Shown: in pieces, positions 31,653 to 38,932 of the stretch
Layout of the letters: the number at the start of each line of letters is the position of its first letter
How positions within the stretch are numbered: position 1 is the first letter of the stretch
Assembly: GCA_020425925.1 (NCBI GenBank)
Contig: JAGQRB010000128.1
Span: 1-42,124 of the forward strand
Direction: 5' to 3'
Source: Planctomycetota bacterium
GTDB taxonomy: Bacteria; Planctomycetota; UBA1135; UBA2386
DNA: 42,124 nucleotides
Position numbers and translations under genes: made by a program
Notes under the pieces: generated by a model
The model's input: only the letters and a program-made list of their open reading frames with translations
Database searches by the model: none
What the model was told of the DNA's origin: nothing

Positions 31653-33550
31653 ACCAGACCGATCAGAATGACGACGTGTTCGACCGCCGGCTCGACTGGG
31701 CCCTCGGTGAGATCGAGGACCGCCGGACACCGCCGGATCTGACCGCGACGATCCTTGCGCGGATCGACGACGCGCCGCCGGTGCGCGCGGCAGGGCGCGT
31801 GCGGTGGCTCGCCGCCGCGGTCGCGTTGCTCGGACTCGGCGCGGTCGTCGCGGTGGCGTTGGGCGAGCGCGCTGCCGATCGTCGGGCGGCGCAGGACCCA
31901 CTCGGTGGCGACCCGGTGCGCGACCGGCTGCAGGACATGGGCTACGTCGTCGTGCGCAGCCGTGCCGAGCTCGACGCTTTGCCGCAGGGCACGCTCGGCG
32001 TCGAGCTCGTCGACCTCGGCTACCGCGAGGTGCAGGCGCTGCGCCAGCGTTGCCCGTACGTGCGCAAGCTGCTGCTGCGCGGTCCCGAGATCGAGGGCGG
32101 CGCGGTCACGAGCGCGCTCGGTTTGCCCAACCTGCGACACCTCGACCTCGCCGACTGTCCGAACGTGTCGGCGGTCGCGATCGACTGGATCGTGCGCGCA
32201 CCGGCGCTGCTGCAGCTCCGGCTCGGCGGCCAACCGTGGCTCGAGTACCAGCACCTGCGGCGACTCGCGGAGGTCGGCATCGAACCGATGCTCGCCGATC
32301 CCGGACACCCCCTGACGCTGCCGCTCGCGGCGCTGATCTGCGATCACGGCGCGTCGATGCGTGCCCGTCAGCTCGCGGACCGCGAGCCGATCCCGTTCCT
32401 CGCCGTGCGTTCGGCCGAGGAGATCGCAGCGCTGCACCCCGACACCACCGCTGTCGACGGCTTGAACCTGACCGACGACGCGGTCGCGGCGCTCGGTCGG
32501 CTGCGTGCGCTGAAGTACCTGAAGTTGCGATCCGGGGTCCAGAGCGAGCTGTTCCCGGTGCTCGACCTCGACGCGCCGTATCCGCACCGGGTGACCGCGG
32601 CCAACCACACGTCGGTGACCGACGACGGCCTCGCGGCGCTCTCCGGCCTCGGCGAGCTCGAGACGCTCGAGCTCGCCGGCACGATCGAGGTCACGGGTCC
32701 GGGGCTCGCGCACCTCGCCCGCCTGCCGAAGCTGCGCGAGCTCGCGCTGATCTGCATCGACACCAGCGACGAAGGGCTCGCGGTTCTGCCCGACTTTCCG
32801 GCGCTGCGGCGACTGCGGCTCGAGGCCAACCACGGCTTCGCTGCCGGCGGCATGCAGGCGATCGGCCGTTGCCGCCGGCTCGAGGCGCTCAGGCTCGAGG
32901 CGTGCCCGCAGGTTCACGCCGACGACTACCGCTACCTGCGCGAGCTCACGATGCTGCGCGAGCTGCGGATCTCGCGACCGCAGCACGTCGCGGGATCGTG
33001 GCGCGACGACTGGCGTCCGTTGCCCGGTGCGCTGACCGAGAGCGGGGTCACCGATCGCGTCGTCGAGCAGTTCCTCGTACCGATCCGCGGTCTCGAGGTG
33101 CTCGAGCTGTCGCGCGTCGCGGCCGGCGCGGCGCTCGCGAAGCTCGCCGACCTGCCGAACCTGCGCGAGCTCACGCTGATCGACGTCGACGGCGTGACGC
33201 CGCAGATCGTCGGGTCGTTCCCGGTCGGGCTCCGCCGGCTCGACCTCGCGCTCTGCCAGGGCCTCGACGATTCGATCGGGTCCGTCGTGCGGCGGCGCTT
33301 CCCGTCGCTCGAGGTGTTGCAGCTGACTGGCGTCGAGGCGCTGACCGATCTCGCGGCGATCGCCGAGATCAAGACGCTGCGCGAGCTCGATGTCGGCTTC
33401 TGTCGCGGCCTCGGCGCGGCGGCGGGAGAGGCGCTGAAGCGCTGTGACTTCCTGCAGCGGCTCGACTGCGCCTTCTGCCCCGGACTGCCGAACGACGTCG
33501 TACCCTACCTGCGCGAGCGCGGCGTCGCGGTCAGGCAGCAGAAGTGGTAG
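31649..33550 (+). CDS. Membrane anti-sigma-like protein fused to leucine-rich repeats
   Basis: This 633-residue protein has a cytoplasmic N-terminus of about 48 residues (MNQTDQNDDVFDRRLDWALGEI..RRTPPDLTATILARID); a PPDLTxxIL segment is, to my knowledge, common at the start of planctomycete anti-sigma-like proteins. One transmembrane helix follows at about 50-71 (WLAAAVALLGLGAVVAVAL). The rest, about 550 residues, is leucine-rich repeats of the cysteine-containing/F-box type: LPNLRHLDLADCPNVS, LRALKYLKLRSG, LGELETLELAG, LPKLRELALICIDTSDEGL, LPNLRELTLIDVDGVTP, FPSLEVLQLTGVEALTDL. No zinc-binding anti-sigma motif is seen. ATG overlaps the sigma stop. A model where the LRR domain senses an extracytoplasmic partner and the N-terminus holds the sigma factor is inference. 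Its end overlaps the symporter by 20 bp. Confidence 0.82.
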   Translation: MNQTDQNDDVFDRRLDWALGEIEDRRTPPDLTATILARIDDAPPVRAAGRVRWLAAAVALLGLGAVVAVALGERAADRRAAQDPLGGDPVRDRLQDMGYVVVRSRAELDALPQGTLGVELVDLGYREVQALRQRCPYVRKLLLRGPEIEGGAVTSALGLPNLRHLDLADCPNVSAVAIDWIVRAPALLQLRLGGQPWLEYQHLRRLAEVGIEPMLADPGHPLTLPLAALICDHGASMRARQLADREPIPFLAVRSAEEIAALHPDTTAVDGLNLTDDAVAALGRLRALKYLKLRSGVQSELFPVLDLDAPYPHRVTAANHTSVTDDGLAALSGLGELETLELAGTIEVTGPGLAHLARLPKLRELALICIDTSDEGLAVLPDFPALRRLRLEANHGFAAGGMQAIGRCRRLEALRLEACPQVHADDYRYLRELTMLRELRISRPQHVAGSWRDDWRPLPGALTESGVTDRVVEQFLVPIRGLEVLELSRVAAGAALAKLADLPNLRELTLIDVDGVTPQIVGSFPVGLRRLDLALCQGLDDSIGSVVRRRFPSLEVLQLTGVEALTDLAAIAEIKTLRELDVGFCRGLGAAAGEALKRCDFLQRLDCAFCPGLPNDVVPYLRERGVAVRQQKW

Positions 33551-35324
33551 AGCGCATCGCCCTGCCGAACACGACGAACATCAGCACCGCGCAGAGGACC
33601 GCGCCGCCGAGGCAGAGCACCGCGTTCGTCGTCTCGCCGAAGATCAGCGCGCCGATGCCCGGCAGCGTGAGCCAGATCACCGCGGTGCCGAGCACGGCGC
33701 ACAGGATGCCGCGGCCGAGCGTGCCGTCGGGTCGGGTCGTCGGCGCCTCGGCCGCTATCGGACCCCAGCCAGGGCCGTCGGGTCGGACCTTGGTGTAGAA
33801 CGCGAGCAGGTGGAAGCGCGGCTCCGGCCGGGTGACGAACGTCGCGGCGAGCCAGAGCACGAGCGTGCAGCCGGCGACCAGCAGGCTGCGGTAGCCGCCG
33901 TCGATCGCGTCGGCCGGGACCCAGAGCTGGAACAGGGAGAACACGACGACCGACCCGACCATCGCGACGATCTCGCTCCAGACGTTGATGCGCCACCAGA
34001 ACCAGCGCAACAGGAACACCGTGCCGACGCCGGCGCCGAGCGCGGCGAGGAAGGCCCAGGCATCGTCGACCGAGACGTTGCTCGTGACCATCCACCACGC
34101 GACGCCGCCGCCGAGCAGCAGCACGATCGTCGACGCGATGCGCGAGGCGCGAACGACCTCGCGCGAGTCGGCTTCCGGTCGCACGAAGCGCTTGTAGACG
34201 TCGTTCACGAGGTAGCTCGCGCCCCAGTTCATCTGCGTGCTGATCGTCGACATGAACGCGGCCGCGAACGTGACGAGCAGCAGGCCGCGGACCCCGACCG
34301 GCGCGAGCTCGCGGATCATCATCGGGAAACCGACGCCGGGGTTGTCGGCGGTCCGCAGCTCCGGGTGGAGCGCGATCGCCACGAGCGCGACGAGCAGCCA
34401 CGGCCAGGGCCGCAGGCAGTAGTGCGCGAGCTGGAAGAACAGCGTCGCCTTGACGGCGTGGCCTTCGTCCTTGCACGCGGCCATGCGCTGCACGACGTAG
34501 CCGCCGCCGCCGGGCTCGTTGCCGGGGTACCAGGTCGCCCACCATTGCGTCAGGACCATGACGAGGAATACGCCGAGCGGCATCAGCGCGTCGTCGCCGG
34601 TGAGATCCGGCACGAACGCGAGCGGGTCACCCGAACCCGCGTAGGCGACCTCGAGTCGGGCGCGCAGCGCGTCGACGCCGCCGACGTGATCGACCGCGAC
34701 CCAGGCGAGCAGCACACAGCCGACCATCGCGAGCACGAACTGCACCGCGTCGGTGATGGCGACGCCCCACATGCCCGAGACGACGGCGTAGCCGCCGGTG
34801 ATCGCGAGCATGCCGGCGATCAGCAGCAGGTCGGTGTGCCCGCCGGCGGGCATGTCGACGAGCACCGTCTGACGCAGCACGGTGCTCATCGCACTCGTCA
34901 CCCAGCCGATGATGATCGAGTTCATGATCACGGCGACGTAGCAGGCGCGGAAGCCGCGCAGGAACTTCGCCGCCGTGCCGGTGTAGCGCAGCTCGATGAA
35001 CTCGACGTCGGTCAGCACCTCGGCGCGCCGCCAGAGCTTCGCGAACACGAACACCGTGAGCATTCCGCCGAACGCGAACGCCCACCAGAACCAGTTGCCG
35101 GCGATGCCGTTCTTGGCGACGAGGCCCGTCACTGCCAGCGGCGTGTCGGCCGCGAACGTGGTCGCGACCATCGACGTGCCGGCGATCCACCACGGCAGGC
35201 TGCGGCCCGACGCGAAGTACTCGACGACGCTGCTGCCGGCGCGGTTCTTGAACACCAGGCCGATCGCGAGCGCCAGCACCAGGTAGGCGACGATGATCGT
35301 CCAGTCGAGGGCGTGAAGTTGCAT
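33531..35324 (-). CDS. Sodium:solute symporter family transporter
   Basis: This 597-residue membrane protein has about 13-14 hydrophobic helices and the SSS family landmarks: an N-terminal helix WTIIVAYLVLALAIGLVFKNR, the RSLPWWIAGTSMVATTFAADTPLAVTG segment of the first core helix, GMWGVAITDAVQFVLAM, and GLLLVTFAAAFMSTISTQMNWGASYLVNDVYKRF, which resembles the sodium-site region of TM8. The solute (sugar, amino acid, nucleoside or anion) cannot be assigned. It is divergent from the ferredoxin-like gene with 29 bp between starts, and TACCGT on the minus strand ends 13 nt before its ATG. Its 3' end overlaps the LRR gene end by 20 bp. Confidence 0.92.
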   Translation of the reverse strand: MQLHALDWTIIVAYLVLALAIGLVFKNRAGSSVVEYFASGRSLPWWIAGTSMVATTFAADTPLAVTGLVAKNGIAGNWFWWAFAFGGMLTVFVFAKLWRRAEVLTDVEFIELRYTGTAAKFLRGFRACYVAVIMNSIIIGWVTSAMSTVLRQTVLVDMPAGGHTDLLLIAGMLAITGGYAVVSGMWGVAITDAVQFVLAMVGCVLLAWVAVDHVGGVDALRARLEVAYAGSGDPLAFVPDLTGDDALMPLGVFLVMVLTQWWATWYPGNEPGGGGYVVQRMAACKDEGHAVKATLFFQLAHYCLRPWPWLLVALVAIALHPELRTADNPGVGFPMMIRELAPVGVRGLLLVTFAAAFMSTISTQMNWGASYLVNDVYKRFVRPEADSREVVRASRIASTIVLLLGGGVAWWMVTSNVSVDDAWAFLAALGAGVGTVFLLRWFWWRINVWSEIVAMVGSVVVFSLFQLWVPADAIDGGYRSLLVAGCTLVLWLAATFVTRPEPRFHLLAFYTKVRPDGPGWGPIAAEAPTTRPDGTLGRGILCAVLGTAVIWLTLPGIGALIFGETTNAVLCLGGAVLCAVLMFVVFGRAMRSTTSAA

Positions 35325-35353
35325 GGGCGAGCGCGCGACGGTATCTCCGCGCC

Positions 35354-35662
35354 ATGGACCTCGTCGAGGTGAGTTTCCGCGCCGCCGGCAAGGTCGTGTT
35401 CGTGCAGCCCGGAACGACGCTGCTCGCCGCCGCGGCGATGGCCGGGGTAGAGATCCTCACCGGCTGCACCCGCGGGATGTGCGGCACCGACGCGGTGCGG
35501 CTCGCCGCGAGCGCGGGCGAGGGTGTCGCGGCGCTCGAACCGCCGTCGGACGACGAGGCCGGCACGCTGGCGCGCATGGGGCTCGGCAGCGATTGCCGCC
35601 TGGCCTGTTCCGCGCGCGTCGCCGCCGGGCGGATCGAGGTGCTCGGTGACGCGCTCGACTGA
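35354..35662 (+). CDS. Small 2Fe-2S ferredoxin-like protein with an Asp at the third ligand position
   Basis: This 102-residue protein has the beta-grasp of plant-type ferredoxins: VSFRAAGKVVFVQPGTTLLAAAAMAGVEI, then the cluster loop GCTRGMCGTDAV. The usual CxxxxCxxC is here Cys38-x4-Cys43-x2-Asp46, so the third cysteine is replaced by Asp; further on come Cys81 and Cys85 (DCRLACSARV), where the last normal ligand is at Cys85. Asp46 or Cys81 could complete the cluster. It may be an electron carrier or a sensor; no partner reductase is adjacent. It is divergent from the symporter; TATCTC ends 6 nt before the ATG. Confidence 0.85.
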   Translation: MDLVEVSFRAAGKVVFVQPGTTLLAAAAMAGVEILTGCTRGMCGTDAVRLAASAGEGVAALEPPSDDEAGTLARMGLGSDCRLACSARVAAGRIEVLGDALD

Positions 35663-35740
35663 CCGGCGGTGCCCCGGCGCGGATCACGCGAATCGGGCGA
35701 AGCGCTCGAATAGCCCGCGCCGCCGGGCGAAGATGCCGCG

Positions 35741-36379
35741 ATGACAGAACGTACCGATGCGGTCAGGCCCCGCCGTGTGCGCGACGGCGTCGGCTTCTTC
35801 CGCCGGTTCCTCGCCAGCCCCGGTTCGGTCGGGGCGGTGCTGCCGAGTTCGCGCTACCTCGCGCGCGCGCTCGTCGGTCGGCTCGACACCCTGCAGCCGG
35901 GCGAGCTCGTCGTCGAATACGGGCCGGGCACCGGCCCGGCCACGGCTGTGATCCGCGACCTGCTGCCGCCGGGTGTGCGCTATCTCGGCATCGAGCTCGA
36001 CCCGAGCTTCCACGAGCTGTTGGTGCGTCGCTTCCCGACGATGGACTTCCACCACGGTTCGGCCGCCGACATCGTCGACATCCTCGCCGAACGCGGCCTG
36101 CCGGCGCCGACCCGGATCCTGTCGGGGCTGCCGTTCGCGAGCCTGCCGTCCGACGTGCAGACCGCGGTGGTCGACGGCATCGTCGGATCGCTGCGGCCCG
36201 ACGACGGCGAGTTCCGCACGTTCCAGTACGTGCACGCCTACGGGCTCAAGGCTGCGCGGCGCTTCCGGCTGCTGATGCGCGAGCGCTTCGCGACGTTCGA
36301 GCGGGTCGGGCCGATCGTGCGCAACGTCCCGCCGGCGTTCGTGCTGCGCTACTCGCACCCGCGCCGGGACGAGGCATAG
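35741..36379 (+). CDS. PmtA-like phospholipid N-methyltransferase / SAM methyltransferase
   Basis: This 212-residue class I methyltransferase has the N-terminal FFRRFLASPGSVGAVLPSSRYLARAL segment typical of bacterial phosphatidylethanolamine N-methyltransferases (PmtA), then SAM motif I VVEYGPGTG (57-65), the acidic loop GIELDPSF, and the SGLPFASLP segment in place of the catalytic NPPF-like motif. The length fits PmtA-type enzymes, which make phosphatidylcholine or its mono/dimethyl precursors at the membrane. A related rRNA-adenine methyltransferase fold is the alternative. It stands alone, preceded by a 10-mer CTCGAATAGC (35705-35714) shared with the sigma factor upstream region. Confidence 0.85.
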   Translation: MTERTDAVRPRRVRDGVGFFRRFLASPGSVGAVLPSSRYLARALVGRLDTLQPGELVVEYGPGTGPATAVIRDLLPPGVRYLGIELDPSFHELLVRRFPTMDFHHGSAADIVDILAERGLPAPTRILSGLPFASLPSDVQTAVVDGIVGSLRPDDGEFRTFQYVHAYGLKAARRFRLLMRERFATFERVGPIVRNVPPAFVLRYSHPRRDEA

Positions 36380-36467
36380 CGGTCCCTGGGAACGCCGCAG
36401 CGGCAACGAGTTGCGGCTAGCCGTGCATTCGGCCGCGGGCGGCGAGATCGGCGGTTGCACCACGCGA

Positions 36468-36485
36468 CGTCGCCAACCGGCGACG
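36468..36485. promoter_or_regulatory. Perfect 7-bp hairpin next to a -10-like element
   Basis: CGTCGCC-AACC-GGCGACG is a perfect 7-bp inverted repeat inside the 162-bp gap after the PmtA-like gene. One base later TATGGT (36487-36492) resembles a -10 element about 49 nt before the next ATG. The repeat may be an operator at the promoter of the secreted protein, or a terminator for the upstream gene. The rest of the gap shows nothing recognisable. Confidence 0.35.
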
Positions 36486-36541
36486 GTATGGTCTCGACCG
36501 AGACTGCGCCCGCGCGGTGCACTCTGAAGAAGAAGGCTGCC

Positions 36542-38041
36542 ATGCACACACTCGACCGACTCTCGTCCCTCTGCTGCTTCCTCGCCTGCGCCACCTCGCT
36601 GTCGGCGCAGACCACGCTCTCGAACTTCACCGGCCCGACCGCCGACGGCTGGTCCGGCGCGATCGGCACGGCGACCGTGTTCCCGAACGGCTCGACCGCC
36701 GTCGCCGGCGTCAACAGTCTCGGCAACGACGTGCTCGAGCTCACCGACGGTGGTTTCGGTGGCGGCGCCTACCGCACCTACACCGGCCTGCCGACCAGCG
36801 GCTTCGTCACGATCAGCGTGCTCGGGCGCATCGTGACCGATCCGGTCGGTGCGACGGCCGGCGGCACGCTGTCGCCGGATCCCAACAGCAACCCGGGCCA
36901 GTTCGGCGCCTCGTTCGGCATCGCGGCCGGCAACTCCGGACTCGTCGACCAGGAGTTCGGCTACGGCGCGAGCCTCGGCACGGCGGCGAACGACACCGGC
37001 CAGAACTTCAAGCGCTACGCCGCGACGGTCCGGGCCGACGGCTCCGGCGAGTTCACCGCCTTCTTCACGCCCGACCAGCTCGACGCGACGGTGCCGGGCG
37101 GCACCTGGGTCGTGCAGTTCGACGACGTCGTGCTGGTCTCCGACTGCAACGCCGAGACGATGCTCTCGGACTTCTCGTCGGGCACCGACGGCTGGGCCTC
37201 GCTCGACGCCAGCAACTCGCCGTTCGGCAGCGCGTTCACGACGGTCGCGCACGGCGCCGGCGAGCTGGTGCTGACCGACGCCGGCTTCACGGGCGGCGCC
37301 TACAAGACCTACACCGGCGCCGCGACGGTCCCGGGTGTGCACAACATTCTCGTCGACGTGCGCATCGCCACCGACAACGGCACGATCGATCGCGCCCGCA
37401 TCGCGGCGGTCGCCGGCGGCGCGACGACGAGCTTCAGCGATCTGTCGTTCTCGCAGTCGTTCTCGACCACGGCCGACGACTCCGGCCAGGCCTACGCCCA
37501 GTTCGCGGTGCCGGTGATCACGACCGGTCCGTCCGACGTCACGGTCTACGTGCTGCCCGACTACGACGCCAACATCGGCGGCGGCGGCTGGGACATCCGC
37601 ATCGACAACGTGCAGATCTCGAGTCCGGTCAACGCCTCGACGGCGTTCTCGTCGGCCTGTGCCGCCGGGCACCACAGCTTCGGCGGGCCGGTGCTGAGCT
37701 TCGGTGGCGTGCCCTCGCTCGGCACGAACTTCACGATCAACGGCGGCAACCTCGCCGGCACGCCGCTCTGCGCGCTGCTCTTCGGCTTCGAGATCCCGCC
37801 GATCGACCTGACGATCTACGGCTCGTTCGCGGGCTCGCAGGGCTGCGTCCAGGCGCTCGACACCGTGCTGTGCAGCACGTTCCCGACCGCTTCGTTCACG
37901 ATCGCGATCCCGGCCGATCCGAGCTTCTGCGGGCTGCCGCTGACCGCGCAGTGGGTCGACTACGACCCGACGCTGGTTTCGGGTTCGGTGCCGCTGCCGC
38001 TCGGCACCTCGCGCGCCGGCACCTTCACGATCGGGATGTAG
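36542..38041 (+). CDS. Secreted protein with two jelly-roll-like repeats and C-terminal beta module
   Basis: This 499-residue protein starts at ATG 36542 with AGAAGG as ribosome-binding sequence and a signal peptide ending SLSAQ. Two homologous repeats follow: residues about 22-175 (SNFTGPTADGWSG.. LELTDGGFGGGAYRTYTG) and about 195-370 (SDFSSGTDGWASLD.. LVLTDAGFTGGAYKTYTG), each ending near QFDDVVLVS or RIDNVQISS, like concanavalin/CBM jelly rolls. From about 375 (CAAGHHSFGGPVLSFGGVPSLGTNFTINGG) the C-terminal beta module of other secreted proteins here begins, with a final FTIGM. It is likely carbohydrate-binding or structural; no catalytic residues are evident. The stop overlaps the convergent DinB gene. 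Confidence 0.8.
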   Translation: MHTLDRLSSLCCFLACATSLSAQTTLSNFTGPTADGWSGAIGTATVFPNGSTAVAGVNSLGNDVLELTDGGFGGGAYRTYTGLPTSGFVTISVLGRIVTDPVGATAGGTLSPDPNSNPGQFGASFGIAAGNSGLVDQEFGYGASLGTAANDTGQNFKRYAATVRADGSGEFTAFFTPDQLDATVPGGTWVVQFDDVVLVSDCNAETMLSDFSSGTDGWASLDASNSPFGSAFTTVAHGAGELVLTDAGFTGGAYKTYTGAATVPGVHNILVDVRIATDNGTIDRARIAAVAGGATTSFSDLSFSQSFSTTADDSGQAYAQFAVPVITTGPSDVTVYVLPDYDANIGGGGWDIRIDNVQISSPVNASTAFSSACAAGHHSFGGPVLSFGGVPSLGTNFTINGGNLAGTPLCALLFGFEIPPIDLTIYGSFAGSQGCVQALDTVLCSTFPTASFTIAIPADPSFCGLPLTAQWVDYDPTLVSGSVPLPLGTSRAGTFTIGM

Positions 38042-38579
38042 GACCGTCCGGCGACTTCTCGCGTGTCGGGTTGGCGGCGTAGTCGGCCGAACCGCCGCGC
38101 GGGATCGACAGCGAACGCCAGCTCGCGCCGGCGAAGTGCCGCGCGAGCAGGACGATCTGTCCGGTGTGGCCCGCGACGTGGGCGACCGAGCGCAGCAGCG
38201 CGTCGGCGACGGTCAGCGGTTGGGCCCGGATCGTGATCGTGCGCTCGAAGACGCCATCGCCGGCCGTCTCGACGTCCGCGAGCGCGGCGTCGACCGCGCT
38301 CCATGCCGCCTGCCACTCGGCGAGCAGAGCGGCGCGGTCGCGACCGCGATCCTCGAACTCGCCGTCCCGGTCGCGCCACGGCTTCTCGCCGTCGCTGGTC
38401 AGGAAGTCGGTGAAGCGCGAGCACAGGTTGCCGCTCAGATGCCCGAGCAGGACAGCGATCGAGTTGGAGTCGGAATCGAGCGTCGCGAGCATTGACGCGT
38501 CGTCGATCTGCTCGACGGCGAGCTCGACCATGCGGCGGTAGCGAGTGAATTCGGTACGGACGGCAGAGAGGATCGTCAT
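38025..38579 (-). CDS. DinB-like protein (DUF1572)
   Basis: This 184-residue four-helix-bundle protein of the DinB superfamily has spaced histidines typical of its metal site: LLGHLSGNLCSRF and HVAGHTGQIVLLARHFAG, then the DUF1572 signature segment ASWRSLSIPRGGS. Related proteins are thiol-S-transferase-like or damage-inducible, but a reaction for this subgroup is not established. It starts at ATG 38579, overlapping by 4 bp the stop of the preceding small membrane protein on the same strand (ATGA), so the two are translationally coupled. Its stop lies inside the end of the convergent secreted-protein gene (17-bp overlap). Confidence 0.85.
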   Translation of the reverse strand: MTILSAVRTEFTRYRRMVELAVEQIDDASMLATLDSDSNSIAVLLGHLSGNLCSRFTDFLTSDGEKPWRDRDGEFEDRGRDRAALLAEWQAAWSAVDAALADVETAGDGVFERTITIRAQPLTVADALLRSVAHVAGHTGQIVLLARHFAGASWRSLSIPRGGSADYAANPTREKSPDGPTSRS

Positions 38580-38869
38580 CGTAGTGGTGGTAGCGAACGA
38601 CGCTCCCGTCGCTCGTCCTCGAGGTTGTCGGTGCGCTCGGTGAGGCGATCGAGCCGGTCCTCGAGCACCCGGACGCGCTGCCGCAGCAGGTTGGCGAGGT
38701 GCCATGCGAACAGGCCGACCCAGGCCAGTCCGAGCGCGAACGGCAGCACGCCGATGCGCGGCGACGACCAGTTCGGCAGGTTCGTCTCCGCGAGGTGCTC
38801 GACGAACATCGCCATCACGACCAGCGCGGCCATCCGCAGGTGGAAGCTCGTGTCGTTGGGGAAGCGCAT
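38576..38869 (-). CDS. Small two-helix membrane protein with C-terminal coiled coil
   Basis: This 97-residue protein has two hydrophobic segments, about 12-28 (MAALVVMAMFVEHLA) and 42-62 (LPFALGLAWVGLFAWHLANLL), followed by a charged coiled coil (RVRVLEDRLDRLTERTDNLEDERRERR). No family was recognised. It is divergent from leuS with 63 bp between starts and overlaps the DinB start by 4 bp. CAAGAT on the minus strand ends 7 nt before its ATG. The helices and coiled coil are clear; function is unknown. Confidence 0.7.
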   Translation of the reverse strand: MRFPNDTSFHLRMAALVVMAMFVEHLAETNLPNWSSPRIGVLPFALGLAWVGLFAWHLANLLRQRVRVLEDRLDRLTERTDNLEDERRERRSLPPLR

Positions 38870-38876
38870 CGCCCCG

Positions 38877-38907
38877 ATCTTGCCCGATCGTGGCCATCGG
38901 GCATACT
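38877..38907. promoter_or_regulatory. Divergent promoter region of leuS and the small membrane protein
   Basis: On the plus strand TTGCCC (38880-38885) and CATACT (38902-38907) form a -35/-10 pair with a 16-bp spacer, 25 nt before the leuS ATG. On the minus strand CAAGAT (38877-38882) ends 7 nt before the ATG at 38869. The plus -10 lies inside an inverted repeat also found at 22511-22535. Confidence 0.4.
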
Positions 38908-38918
38908 GCTTCGCCCGA
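38893..38918 (+). repeat. Inverted-repeat element, copy 2 of 2 (upstream of leuS)
   Basis: GCCATCGGGC followed by ATACTGCTTCGCCCGA repeats the element at 22511-22535 with a one-base difference in length and a few changes confined to the centre. The arms TCGGGC and GCCCGA are kept around a -10-like CATACT. Conservation of arms with a variable middle suggests a functional hairpin or operator. Confidence 0.45.
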
Positions 38919-38932
38919 CGCCGCGAACCCCA

